DNA from: Crossaster papposus
Lineage: Eukaryota > Echinodermata > Asteroidea > Velatida > Solasteridae
DNA length: 64,000 nt
Direction of reading: 5' to 3'
Assembly: GCA_037893245.1 (NCBI GenBank)
Contig: JBAIAA010000524.1
Coordinates: 930,001-994,000, forward strand
Shown here: positions 32,820 through 45,158 of the stretch, in pieces
Numbering within the stretch: position 1 is the first letter of the stretch
Layout: each line of letters begins with the position of its first letter
Translations under genes and position numbers: made by a program
Notes under the pieces: generated by a model
Told to the model about the DNA's origin: nothing
What the model saw: the letters and a program-made list of their open reading frames with translations, nothing else
The model's database searches: none

Positions 32820-35800
32820 ATGGCGTTGAACACAGCCCACAGTGACAGCATCCGCAACGGACTTGTGCTTTACAGCGGAGAAAGGTGAATATTCTATCGA
32901 ATAATTTATCAGTGTCGTGGTACTTAGATGATTCCGAAACCCCTTCACTTTTTATATTTATTATTTGATGTAAAATATTAAAGTTATTTGTGTGACAGAT
33001 CCTGCTGCACTTAACGAAACGGCGATCATAAGGTTGTTTCACGTTCCGCGGCCATCTTGGATTTAGCGCAAAAAGAGGTACCCAACTTACCCGGATGATA
33101 GCGTGTTTATATGGGTGTTCCCCTCTTCCTACATGTAGTAGGCCTACAGAGGGCGCTCTACTGAGCATGCGCAACTGGAACGTGAAACAACCTTAATTTA
33201 ATAGTACCTTATTTAATACCTTATTTTAAGTTATTACGACGCGCATTGTGTTATTGATATTTGAGTCATCTGCCGGCGCGATGTTTTGTTACTTCTCCAA
33301 TGGGGTCATAGTACTAATCACCGACAGCACCGACAACACATCCCAAACATATTCTGTTTTGACAAAAAAATAATAATATTCGCAACAAATTTCACGACTT
33401 GCCACACTTTGTAATTTAGAGATTTTTAAATTCCCGCATTTTTTAATTACTTTTGCATGTTCCCTTATACATTTTATTCGCCCAATAGGGAACCTTGATC
33501 AGACTTCTGGATCCATTTAGTTAGTTGGACATTTTATGAACTTGAAACTTTGTTTAACCTTGCCTGACGTTTCACTTTAACAGGATTTTGCAAGAACAAG
33601 AAAAAATAGATTTGAGCTTTGAAATCACCCCGAAGCATGACGCCTTCAAAGGGACAAAAGAGGGGGCTGTTTACCTCACAAACCAAAGAGTAAGTATTGA
33701 CCAATTATTAAAGGTAGTATACACCATTTGCTTTTGCTGTAATTTGACACCCCCCCCCCCCCCCCCCCCCCCCCCCTCCCCCTGCCTCCCATGACTTTTT
33801 GTTTTCCTTCTCGCAGGTGATTTTTCTCAGCAAATCCAAGGGCGATGAACCCATGAAGTCCTTCTCCATGCCGTTCTACTACATGAAGAATGTGGACATC
33901 AAGCAGCCATTGTTTGGAGCTAACGCCATAACGGGAGTCATCAAATCGCAGCCTGGAGGTGGGAACAACATGTATTCCTGATTTCTGTTATGTTGTCATG
34001 ACAAAACGTGATTTTCTAAATTTACAGCAACAGAACGAGAAAACAAAAATATATAATTTTGTTCAGAAATAATCATGAATACATACATGTACTACAATAC
34101 ATTATAAAGTACAGCAACTAAGTCTTCCTAATACTTTGTGTTCTAATTCAAAAATTACTTTTTAGTCAAATAACTACTAATCAATAAAGAAAGAAAACAA
34201 TGTAGTATCCAGACGCATAGTATCAACATTTTGTTTAAACTTATTTCCTAACAAACTGTAAATGTTTCTCAGGCCCAAATTCATGCAATGATCTTTATTT
34301 TGCCAATAATAGTTATTTATATCCATTTAATTATATCTAATTAAGCAGAGTTGTATTCAAGTTCTTGCAAGTTTTTTCACAAGTCCTTTCATAAAGCCAG
34401 TCACAATAAAGTAACTGGTTTGAACAATGACAGAAGAATGCTTTTGTTAACAGTTCATTTGAATAGCTAGTGACTTGACTTGAGACTGAAGGACTTGTGA
34501 TGGACTTACAGGGACTTGAATACAACTCTGATCCAAGGCTCTAACAAAAGTCAATTATCTTCTCTCTTTCTTGACAGGTGGATGGGAGACACACACTCAA
34601 GCAGAATTCAAGATTGTTTTTAAGTCTGGCGGTGCTATCGAGTTGGGACAGTTATTGCTGAGAGTTGCTACCCAAGGTACGTTAGATCCCAAAAATGGCT
34701 GATGACAGTTGTGAAAGAGAAAACATTTTCTATTTTGAATTTAGAATTTGGAACGTTAATTAAAAATCAGAGCCCTTCACGTTCACGTGCACCTAAAGTA
34801 CCCGACCGTAAAAGTACCAGACCGTTGATGTCAGGAACCAATTCCAGATTATAGAATCAAGTATTCGTAGCCAACTTTACAAACTCAGAGTGACTTATCA
34901 GACAAAGCGAACGGTTTTAATATTTTGTTTTCTCTCTCTTTAACCCTAACCCTACCTAATGCTACTTTTTACTACTAGTAGTAGTAAAAAGTAGTATGCA
35001 GTACTCTCACTGACTTGTGTGCAATGCCTGTAGTAATTTTTAGTATTTGGTACTTCACCCCTTATTGCACTCATAGTACTTTTTAGCATTGGGTCCCTCT
35101 GCTTGCCGAGTGTGCATGGCCCATGTATGCTGTGTAAGGTGTTCTAAAGTCTAAACTCTACAGCAAAAATTGTCACTTGGGACACAGCAGTGTGTCAAGG
35201 CTGGACTACTGCATTTTTTGCCAGGTAAGTATTACTGACCTGTATTGCCACTATTAGTATTTTGTAGTTGGCAGTATCTGTACTCTGTCAGTACACACCC
35301 AATCATCAGTCACGGAGAGACCCAATGCTACAAAATACTAAGTAGTATTCTGTAGTACGCAGTTCTTTAGCCCAAAGTAAGGCCTAGGGGGTTAGGGTTA
35401 ATGAAACCAGTCTACATAGATTAACAAAATATATTTCAAATTGATGACGCTCGGGTACCGGGTACTCGGTTCCCAAACTACTTGTAAATGCACACCCCTA
35501 CTGCAAACTTATCAATTCCTGCTAGCCAAATCTAGTCTTCCCTCCCTATATACAGCACCCAAAGCTGCACCGCCTAGACCGGGCGAGGCACCCAAACCCC
35601 AGCCCAGTGCAGGGTACACCGCTGGTTACCCAGCACCCATGCCAGATGCTCAGTACCCACCACCCATGGTGAGTGGGTACGCCTACCCAGGGCAGGGTGG
35701 GTACGCCTACCCAGCGCAGAATGTGTACCCAGAGTATCCTCCAGGAGGTAAGACGTCAATTGGGAGTTTACATTTTTAACCTACGCTCTACTACACCAGC

Positions 35801-37605
35801 CAAATACACACCTTAAATGTTTTAAGACACCGGCATATTAACATATTGTTGAATTTTTTTTTTTTAATATTTTGGAAGGGGAAATTTCATGGACATCTAT
35901 AACATTTTTGTGTGATTTTTCTTAATTTGCTAATTTCAGGTAGATTTTGTGACTTAAAGGTAGTATACACCATTTGCAGATATCAAAAAAATTTATTACC
36001 GAATTATTAAGAAATATTTTACTCATTTGAAAGTAAATAATGATTGTAGGCATCCAGCAAAATGAGGGCCCTAGATATCCTGTAATTGTTCCAAAAAATT
36101 GAATTGTATAAACCAAAATTCCTTCTCGCCGTCCGGCGAGCGCGAAAAAACAAAGATAACATAAGAATAACTGCTCGACGCCGGTGAAAAACAAACGCTG
36201 TTTTTCATGCTTTTCTCAGGATCCATGAATGTAAAAATTCGGACAGGTCAGTTAAACGATATTTACTATAAAATACAACCCCCCAAATCCACCCATTCCT
36301 GATAATTCAACAAATTACCAATGGTGTATACTACCTTTAAAATAAAATGTCAATTAATTTTTTTATTTTTTTTTATTGCAGCTCAACCATCGGAACCACC
36401 CCCTCCTTACTCCAGCGTTTATAATGACAGTGGACCGTCAGCCCCGCCCCCTCCTGGTGAGTAGATCAAAGATAAAACTATGCAGCATAGTGTTACATAT
36501 CTAGTGTAGATATTCCTTTGTAATCGTGTGGTTAAAAAACCAAACGAAAATACTCATTTTACTTGCATCATGATAACCTTAAAGTGTTCCTCTTTTACCT
36601 CCATTTTACCTCAAAGCCCTTTTTGTCTCGCCTGAATAAAGTTTAGGAAGAGAATATGGGATCACTATTTCTGTACGTAGTCCTTGTGTGTGTTTATGTG
36701 ACACATACCAGGGATGTAGTCGAGTCCATCACAAGTCCCTGTAAGTCCCTGCAAGTCCATCACAAGTCCTTCAGTTCAAATTCAAATCACAAGCTATTCA
36801 AATCAGCTTTGACAGAAGCATTCCTTTGTCATTGTTCATCCAGTTACTTGTGACTGCCTTCACGAAAGGACTTGTGAAAGGACTTGCAGGGACTCGACTA
36901 CAACCCTGACACATACCCCTAAGGCCAGAAGCACAATAGGCGAACAATAGATCCCTTCAGTTCTCGGGCGTTTGTCTTGTTTAATTCCTGTTGTTAAAAG
37001 TGTACAATAAGTCTACGTGGATCCTCGGTCGTTATGGACAAACATGACTGTGTGAGGGTGGGTTTGTTTATGGTGTAAATGAAGGACACATCCCTGACGC
37101 CACGTCGATGAATCGGTGCAAGGTGTGTAATTGAGGACGTCCTCGATTGAGATTCGTGTACAAAACCAATGAGAGCCAAACAAACAAAGGAAATCATCGA
37201 GAGGAACAAAAGAAATCTTCAAGGAACTTAGTTTCCTGTTTTTTTCACACACTGTCCACAGGTCCGGCTTACTACAATCCGAATGACCCACACAATGTGT
37301 ATATGACACAGACCGCACCTTCCACTATCCCAGTAAGTACCATGCGATGATATGTAGGATACACCATTTGCAGATATCGGAAAAAAATTACCAACCAAAT
37401 TATTCAAAAATGTCTTACTTAATTGTGATTGTAGGCATCCAGCAAAATGATTGCACTACTCCCCTATAATTGTTTCGAAAAAATTGTTTCACAAACTAAC
37501 AATTTCTAAATTGTATCAGGATGTTGCATTCAAGTTTGTGTCGTCTCTTTTCCCCCACAGACTGCTCCACCACCTCAGTATTCCGAGAAGTCGAAGACTG
37601 ACTGA
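32820..37605 (+). CDS. WBP2: WW domain-binding protein 2 (GRAM domain, PPxY motifs)
   Basis: Exons: 32820-32884, 33584-33689, 33817-33958, 34578-34676, 35556-35747, 36382-36456, 37262-37332, 37561-37605; 264 aa (human protein 261). It starts [11 protein letters not shown]. The GRAM/PH-like domain covers about residues 20-137, with [42 protein letters not shown] and [11 protein letters not shown]. The Pro/Tyr/Gly-rich tail has a GYAYP duplication, PPPY at 208-211 and PPQY at 254-257. It also has the conserved [13 protein letters not shown] block. In vertebrates the PPxY motifs bind WW domains of YAP/TAZ and of NEDD4-family ligases, and WBP2 co-activates nuclear receptor and Hippo-pathway transcription. 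The 127-nt second intron is squeezed between a MITE end and a poly-C run. All phases agree. Likely polyadenylation signals are at 38003 and 38284. Confidence 0.95.
33031..33193. mobile_element. TA-flanked MITE in WBP2 intron 1
   Basis: Terminal inverted repeats AGGTTGTTTCACGTTCC and GGAACGTGAAACAACCT (17 bp, perfect) are flanked by TA on both sides, the target pattern of Tc1/mariner-type elements. 163 bp, non-coding. Confidence 0.72.
33712..33776. repeat. family A MITE end and poly-C tract in a very short intron
   Basis: AAAGGTAGTATACACCATTTGC is a single family A end. About 13 bases later a run of 27 C begins (33750-33776). Both lie in the 127-nt intron between exons 2 and 3 of WBP2. Confidence 0.7.
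34347..34532. mobile_element. foldback MITE, ends CAGAGTTGTATTCAAG (WBP2 intron 3)
   Basis: CAGAGTTGTATTCAAG at the left matches CTTGAATACAACTCTG at the right. The arms also share runs of CAAGTCC/GGACTTG. A second member, with ends CAGGGATGTAGTCGAG and CTCGACTACAACCCTG, is at 36709-36909. Confidence 0.7.
34940..35402. mobile_element. TTAA-flanked element (family C), second copy
   Basis: Begins TTAA-CCCTAACCCTACC and ends GGGGTTAGGG-TTAA. It contains a near-perfect small palindrome at 34963-34993 (TACTTTTTACTA and its complement) and repeated AGTACTTTT/GTAGTATT blocks. WBP2 intron 4. Confidence 0.55.
35954..36340. mobile_element. TTAA-flanked MITE (family A), inverted orientation
   Basis: TTAA at both ends encloses AGGTAGTATACACCAT and ATGGTGTATACTACCT (16 bp, perfect). 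The interior is the reverse orientation of the copies at 70-354 and 52651-52996. WBP2 intron 5. Confidence 0.8.
36709..36909. mobile_element. foldback MITE (WBP2 intron 6)
   Basis: Second member of the family described at 34347-34532. The arms carry repeated AAGTCCCTG, CAAGTCC and GGACTTG. The two copies share AGAAGCATTCCTTTG/AGAATGCTTTTG-type interiors in one orientation or the other. Confidence 0.6.
37353..37500. mobile_element. truncated family A MITE (WBP2 intron 7)
   Basis: TGTAGGATACACCATTTGCAG followed by about 130 bases matching the inverted copy at 35958. The distal end is missing. Confidence 0.6.
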
Positions 37606-39719
37606 GTGTATCGCGAGCTGACGGATTACTTTCCTTCTAGTCGTGGTCCAAGTCGGAATTAGTATTTATTTCCCCTAATGCAACTGATCGCTATAAACAA
37701 ATTGAATTTCCTGATTGTTGCGCATAGGAAATACATGTATGCTGGAGATTTTTCATTAGAGAACATTTGCAAAATATCAGTTGCCTCAGATTTGTCCTAA
37801 AATCTTGCTACTAAAATTTGTGTATAAAATCTTGCAAACAGATTTGTATTTAAAAGATGTTAAAATGAATCATTATAACCAGTAATTTAAATTAGATTTT
37901 CGTTTTATCAACAAAAATTCTGAAAACGAAGTTTATTGAATTTGTTGATAGTGCTGGTTTTGGTAAGTTATGTTTCATCAGACATTACAATCTTTTTAGG
38001 GTAATAAATGATTTAGGTCAGGATAAATAAGGGTGTTTTGGGTTGTTTTGGCATGGGGCATGGGGGGAGGGGGGAGGAGGAGGGGGTGACATTAGGTGAC
38101 TAGTTTATAAAGGTGGATGCACTTAAGGTCTTGCATTATCTAATCTTTCTGTTTTACATTTGTGTTTACCCGTAATAATTACAAATGTAAAATATATTCT
38201 CCAAGAAATGTGTAAATGCTGTATTTTGAATCTTATTTTAAAGTTAATTAGCTGTATTTATACTCAATGACATCTAGAAAAGAAATAAATTTCTTAGATA
38301 TATTATAAGAAAAACTAAAAAGGATTGACTAGTCGTGTTTTGCTTGTCAGTTTGTTATTATTTAATTTATTTATAAAAAAATAAAATTAGGTTGGGGGAG
38401 GGGGAGGGTGTGTTCTGCAATTGCAAGATCCCAGTTTGTTAAATTTGACAAATGCAGTATTTTGTATACCCCGAATTTTCTACAAAAATATCGAAGCTGA
38501 CTTAATTTGTAACTGTTAAAAACTTAATAGTATCCCGTTTAAAATGTAATGAAATGGTTATTGTGTTCAACGCGTAAACGCTGCTACGCTTTTTGAAATT
38601 TTCCAATGAGTAGTTGGTTTAAAAAGAGGTCTTAGAAGGTTTATTTTCGGAATATGTCGCACTCACCATAGAGGAATTCCTCCATGCACTCACAGAGCAA
38701 ACTTCTGCAGGTTAGTTGTCAAACATCATTCTTCAGAGTTTGCTGCTTTAAAAGAAGAAATAGATACACACATTCGCATTTTTGTATCACTGTGGAGACA
38801 TGGCTTTGTTCTCGTGTACAAAATGGTTAGAAAGTCGAGCACGTTTTTTAAAATGCTCCCATTTTAACCATAATTTTTTTCCTGGGTTGAAATTTCGACC
38901 CAATATACCCTATATTATACCCTAACCTAAACACTAACCCTAACCCACATCCTTATCCTAGTTTTTGAGTAATTTAAGTAAAATCCAAAAATCTAATTCG
39001 TGAAATTCCCAGTGGAGACCTATTCATCTATAGAAATTTACCATCCGGAGACGTTTTGTCTCCATTGTACACATTGTGTTCATGTCTCCAGAGGGTACCG
39101 TATTTCGCACCACAATTGACAAAACCTGCTCCATGACTGAGGTGATGTGTAATCGCACTATGTGTAATTAAATTGCCTGCTTTTGCTAAACGTTGAGACT
39201 TGAGAGGGTGTCATTTTTCATGAAAATAAAGTTGTGCACAAAGCCCACACCCGGCCCGGCCCCAGCCGGCTATCAATTTAGCAGGCTTGCTAGCTGCCAG
39301 AAGGGGGCGCCCTACCCCCAGACTGGCAGGTTCAGGATGTTGTATTATTGGGAACTGCTATCTCATCATGGATGGATCGTGCCGTTTTTTAATTCAGTTT
39401 AAATTACAAAAAAACTCACGCGCTGTGTGTAATTCAAGTAGGCGCCAAGTACTTATTGTTGACATGTATCACGGTTAAAATACGGCTTCTTGATCCAGTC
39501 ACCGCAGACAAGAACGCACAAATATGAAAGAAATGCGAAAAATACAGATCCGGTTTACGAGCGAAATTGATACGCCAACGTACCTCCATCCTGATTCGTG
39601 TGGCTGATAGATTTCAACGTTAGTCCGACTATTCAGATAGTATCCGGCCGTGTGGACGTCGCCCATAGTCGGACAGATTGGTACACAGTAATTTATGCAT
39701 GACAGAAGTGTTCATCGAA

Positions 39720-39981
39720 GTTGATGATAAAAGCATGCAATTTGGCAAACAGTATGATAAGGTCATGAGAAAGAAAATGTGGCTAAATTATGACCATCGC
39801 GGATTTGTCCTTTAAAAAAATGTAGATAGAATAACCAGCAATGGCAGCCATTTTGAAAATTGCTTGTTATTCTACTAGGCCTATATTTTTTTTAAAGACA
39901 GATCTGCGATGGTCCTTGGTAGCTAAATAACTTTCTAATGTCATGCCGTAACTGTGTGCCAAATTACATGCTTTCATCATT
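39720..39981. repeat. long-armed palindrome related to 54862-55090
   Basis: TTGATGATAAAAGCATGCAAT through AAGCAATTTT-type sequence is mirrored by AAAATTGCTTGTTATTCTA through ACATGCTTTCATCAT. The arms are about 120 bp. The centre reads ATGGCAGCCATTTTGAAAAT. The copy near 54.9 kb has the same layout. Confidence 0.7.
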
Positions 39982-42722
39982 CGATTGAACAATGTTTACA
40001 CAATCAGCTGCCCGACTAAAACGGCGATTCCATATAGAATACGTCACTCGCCCGCAGCCAGCCAGTTTATTTCCCAGTGGGTCTCCGAGTCACCAGTTGT
40101 AGGAAATTTGCCAGAAATTGATTAAATTTCTCGGCGGATGGCCGTTCCAACTCGACTGATCGAAGGTCAGGCAATTTTCCCTGGAACCACATTGCAACCC
40201 CTTTCTGCAATTATCCCCCGTTCCAGCCTGCACGAAACACTGCACAATATTTTCATGATTTTCAAAATTACAACTCGCCAAGTAGAGCTTTTTTGTGTTG
40301 TTTAAATCGATGAGAATTCAGAATATATATACTTTTTTATTTTATTATATTTATTTTATTTTTTGTTTGGGGAGGGGGGGGGGGGAATATTTGTTGTGTT
40401 TATGTCCATTGTCTGTGGGCCTATGATGTAATTTGTAAAGTGAGGGTTCCTTTGAAAAGCACTTTTTAAACTGAAATAACTACCTTCGTAAAAAGTAAAA
40501 TACAATATAATTAAAACAACTGTCATTACCATGCAATGTTATTTGTTAAGGCATCTTCTACAGCATCCAGATAAGGAAAACTTGGAGTCGAGCCATTTGC
40601 TCGCACTGACTCGAGTCGAGTCAAGTTATTTACCCATCGGAACTCAAGTCGAGTCGCCAAAAATTGTGACTCGAGTCTGAGTCCAGTCGAGTCATTAATT
40701 GTAGCCATAACAGCTTTTCTTTTAATATGCATGGCATGATATTGGTATAGTCGTTTCTTGGTTTAAAACGTTGACCCAAAATAACAAGTTTGTGTTCCGG
40801 TTTTCAAGTCACGAACTCAATCATGTCTCTCGTGAGTTTGCATTTGTTTTCTGTACGTTTGTTCGGTTTGCGACGAACCTTTATGATCTAGTTATCTCTG
40901 CTGCAATTCGATTAGGGCAATGACAACTATACCGGGGTCAGACTTAATTTGTACCGACCGGGTTCCGGTTTGGCCGCCCTCGGTTACTATCCGTCGAGTA
41001 TATAGTATTGGAAAGTGTCGCCAGTCCTTTTATTGACCATGGAACCTGCGCATAGTCACAGACCACCCTGTGCATGCTGCGGAGGTCAAATCTAACTGAA
41101 GCTTATGTTTAAGGTATTGCAGTCATGGTTTCCCCTTAGAATGCCATGGTTGGTGGATTAAGAACAACATTTTAGTAACAACGAGTTGGTGTATGAGCGT
41201 GGAATTCAGACTCCAGGCCAGGAAAGCCAACGGAACTCATTGGTTACGGTAATACGCATGCATTTATTAAACATAATTTGGACAGTGACAAGTCACGTGC
41301 GAGTATATTTCAACGAGTCAGGATTTCATATGGCACCGGCTTGGCCCTCAGCTATAACAAAATAAAACCATTTAGACTAAGCAAAATATGTAGAATGAAC
41401 TCGTAGCCCCTTCTTGGGTATAATTAAAACGTCCACAATCAACGTATATTCGTCTGGGGATAATTGGAAGTGCGGGAGTATGAAGTAGCCGTTGGCAGAG
41501 CTTGGAAGGGTCTAATACCTTCTTCCAAAATGATTGGTAAACCATAAGGCAGATGTATTGGGGGCCGATGGGCAGGCAGCACAATGAGCAGTGACGATTG
41601 AGTATTACGGTTACAATTATTATAATGTTTGGGGAGACAAAATACACAATAGCAACAAATAACTGTTTTAGGCAACACCAATATTTATTGATAAAATAAA
41701 AGCGAAGGCAAGTGGTGAACAAAACACTGCAAAATACAGAGATGTTGTAAAGCTATGGAAAGATTTGTTTGTGGTAAAAAGGCGCTGAGCACGTTTTGGC
41801 TTTGTGAGATTGCACAAATGCGTTTAACTTATATCTCTCTTATCTACAGCTTTCAGTAATCATGCGCATTCGACAATGTAGGCCAGGTTTAGGCATGTAT
41901 AGACACGAGTGTACAACTAAGGTCTTTGGTATATAACACGTCTGTCACATCTGTTTTGACTTTAGGCCTACATAACACTAGGGTAGACCATGGCTCCATG
42001 GGTAGACTGTGCTGTGTGCCATACCGCCACGAACGCGAAAAGTTGGAGAGTTGCTTTTTTAATGGAAAATGTTCGGTCTCAAATGTGGTATGTAGGTTCA
42101 CTTACCATATAGCGTCTCGATATTTTGTCACAATTAAGACTTTTCAATTGTTCTGTCTGTTGTGAATGTGCGACATGAAGTCCGACTTTCTTTATCGATC
42201 GCGCCCAAAAAAACACAGGGTTTAGCAGAGCGCCCTCTGTTTTTTGGTTGGTGCAACGAAATGTGCGCGGCTGCGCAGACGTGATCCGCCATATTTTATC
42301 GCACATTCAGAGACAAATTATCCCAGACAGAACCATGGAAAAGACCTAATTTTGGCAAAATATCGAGATAATTATTAAGTGAACGTACATGCCAAATTTG
42401 AAGCTCAAACGTTTCCAATGCTAGAGCATGAAAATTCTTCCTTGGCAAAAACAGGGTCACAGTTGTTACGAGCAAAATTATCAGGACTCGTGTGCCAAGG
42501 AAAAGGACGTTACAGCCCAGGCACGCAACAAATCACTTTTTGAGATAATCGAGTTTAAAGGTTTTGTGCTGCCATTTCTAAATTAAACCCTACATCAGGC
42601 TGAAATTTCGACTTGTAAATCTTGTGAATAGTTCGAATAGAACCGTGTATTTTGTATATAAAACTGGTACTTAATTTTATTTCAAAATATCACTTAATTA
42701 TGAGGTTATTTACATAGTTATG

Positions 42723-43145
42723 CTAACGACCTTATACCGGGAACTATTATCGCTACAAGTGTGTTACTTCAAGTGTAGCAAGTTTTGTTCCATTGGTATT
42801 ACACGCTAACGTCCTTATGCCGGGTAACAATCCTTACGACCTTTTACCGGGAACAAACCTTGCTGCAAGCGTGTTAACGTCCACTGATATGTGGAGAGGT
42901 GAACGCACTTGTAGCAAGTTTTGTTCCATTGATATTATATATACGCTAACGTCCTTATGCCGGGTACACAAAATTGCAAAACGCCTTCCGTCCTTTTTAT
43001 TTAATTAATTACGTCATAATGACGTAATCCCTGGAGACGAAATGTATTCCAAATGAAAGATGTTTTGATTCTCTATCGGTTACCCGAAAAATACGAATTT
43101 GACCTTTTGACCCATTTTTAGCCCTAACGACCTTTTTCCGGGCAC
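42723..43145. repeat. array of TAACGTCCTTATGCCGGG motifs
   Basis: TAACG(T/A)CCTTAT(G/A)CCGGG or a close variant occurs near 42723, 42807, 42834, 42947 and 43122. A larger unit containing TAGCAAGTTTTGTTCCATTG (near 42775 and 42912) repeats about 140 bp apart. No coding content. Confidence 0.6.
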
Positions 43146-45158
43146 ACGACGAGGTAATGTATTTTATTTATGACTGGTATTCAGCTGGGTTTTAGTGACG
43201 AAAAGCACACGGAGTTTCGGTTGGTAACCTGTTTTTACTTAGCAAGATATTTTTGTGCCAAGCCTTTCGCTTAGAAGCTCCATGGAATTGGCCCCTGTTT
43301 ACCGTAAGCCTGACCACGCAAAGTTGATCCCACCTCTGACACCAATATTACGTTACGCATAGCATACGCACCGTTTCATTTGGACTCGTTTACATAATAT
43401 AACTTGCATGTATGCGCCTCAGGCAATACTACATTAAGTTATCTGTCTTTGCCAAACAGTCACTTAAGCTTAAATCAACTGCCACTTAAGCGAAGTTCCT
43501 CCCTCGACATCGTATTCTCATTGTTTCTTTAATATCTGATGACTCGAAGAAAATGATGTCTTGTGTGTTTTCCCAGTGGTTTCATTTCGTCTCTCGTCCC
43601 CTGGACGCCCCTGTCGAGGGACCCTACGTATGTTGTCTAAGTGCTCCGTTTGTGACTTCAGATATAAATAGTCCCTGTCTACGAGATAGGATTGTCTTCA
43701 GCGATTTAACCTATCTGGTGGTTTAAATTACGGGTAAGCCTAAATTAGAATCCTTCAAAGTAAGTTGACGGCTGCTACCTGCGGAGTCTGTTTTTGGTGA
43801 GGTCTGAAAAGAGGATCAGCGGTGTCCTTACAGGTTGAAGTGTATCCTGAACAACATACAATGAGTCATCCTTAACATCAACCGGCCTTGTTCCATTGAG
43901 TTCAAGTCGAGAGCGGGGAAAAGGCTAATAATTATTTTAAAGTATGGCCGACAGGTACAACTGTATGTTCCCAGATATTTGTATCTGTATAAGTCGACAC
44001 GGTATCTTTGGCGGTGTTTTTATCTAGATTTTGGAAAGTCGGCACCGTTTCATGCTCGGCAGCATGTATAAATTTGCCCAAGGGTGCCACACTCGGGAGT
44101 CTGAAGCGCAATTTCCCGTTTCGTTGAATGTCTACATCGTCACGGCACTTACCCAGGTGGGAGAAATGAAGTGATAGGGCGGGTAAAGGGTGAGTGTGTT
44201 GGTTGGTCAGGTTGGTTGGTTGGGGGGGGGGGGGGTAGTTTTCCAATCTTATCCCTGCGGAGGAAGGCGGCAGTTGCAAATATCCGAACGATCGCCACTT
44301 GAGGTCGATACCTCTTTCCTTTTGGAGAGATTGCGTTTTGACACAATTACGAACACTGTGATTACTTAATGAGGCTTTTAATGGGCCTCGATCATTAAAC
44401 ACGACGGGCAAGAGGAACGCAGTTGGAGGGTATTATTAAAATGTATTCAGGCCGCGGCAGTGTTGCGTAGGAGGTCGTAATCAAATGCTGGTTTTTTTTT
44501 AAAATAAGGCAGGATGCTATCGTTCAAAATACTCTGCGAAGAAACGACTTTTTGTAAGTGACTTGCAGTTTGTTTGCCGTGATTTGTACACATTCAAGCA
44601 GAGAAGATGCCCAATTCGTCTTTAACATTTTGCACATGCTTAAATCTTGAATTTCTCGCAATGCAAAGCCGAAAGCAGGCTGTGCTTGTTATGACAATTT
44701 CACTTGAAAATCATTATAAATGAAGACACAGCAATACAAGAGTTGATTATTAGAAAATACGTTGTGGCGCAATCTTTCGTGAAAACAATTATGGCGTGCA
44801 CAAAACGAGCCTCTGTTTCTAGTAAGTGCAGTTCTATATATGTAACTTCATGGATGAGGAAACGAGCTTATTTAGGCAATAATGTTCTGCTGAGCACCGG
44901 CTGACCTGAAGCAATGTCTTTTCATTTAGAAGGTGTCCTTGCTAAAGACTTTTGCTCGTAGTCCACATCTATAGGAGCAGATAACATGCTCATATAATCA
45001 GCCGTGAACACGATATCCTTAATGAGTCCAGATAATACACTTGCAGACAGTTTTGGTAGTGAATTGAGTACAAACAATTAAGGCTTTGAAAAATGGCGAC
45101 CAAAGTTTTTTCTATTGCAAATCACAGGCAGTTTGTGCTAGCTGATGATGCATTGGCG

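Larger units (their letters stand above)
37606..45158. other. intergenic interval between WBP2 and RASD
   Basis: After the WBP2 3' untranslated region there is G-rich sequence (38054-38084 and 40370-40386). It also holds a palindrome at 39720-39981, a block of GACTCGAGTC-like repeats at 40578-40695, an AACGTCCTTATGCCGGG array at 42723-43145 and degenerate members of the CAGGGGCCAATTTCAC family near 42425-42475 and 43215-43307. Open frames such as 43932-44411 resemble no family I know. Confidence 0.5.

Noticed and set aside
38926..38947. CTAACCCTAACCC telomere-like repeats
   Set aside because: Too short and imperfect; similar CCCTAAC stretches are mostly ends of family C elements.
41372..41722. 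116-aa minus-strand open frame with Cys-rich start
   Set aside because: No domain recognised and hydrophobic runs are typical of AT-rich non-coding DNA.
43932..44411. 159-aa minus-strand open frame
   Set aside because: No recognisable domain, proline runs come from a poly-G tract, and no splice partners are evident.
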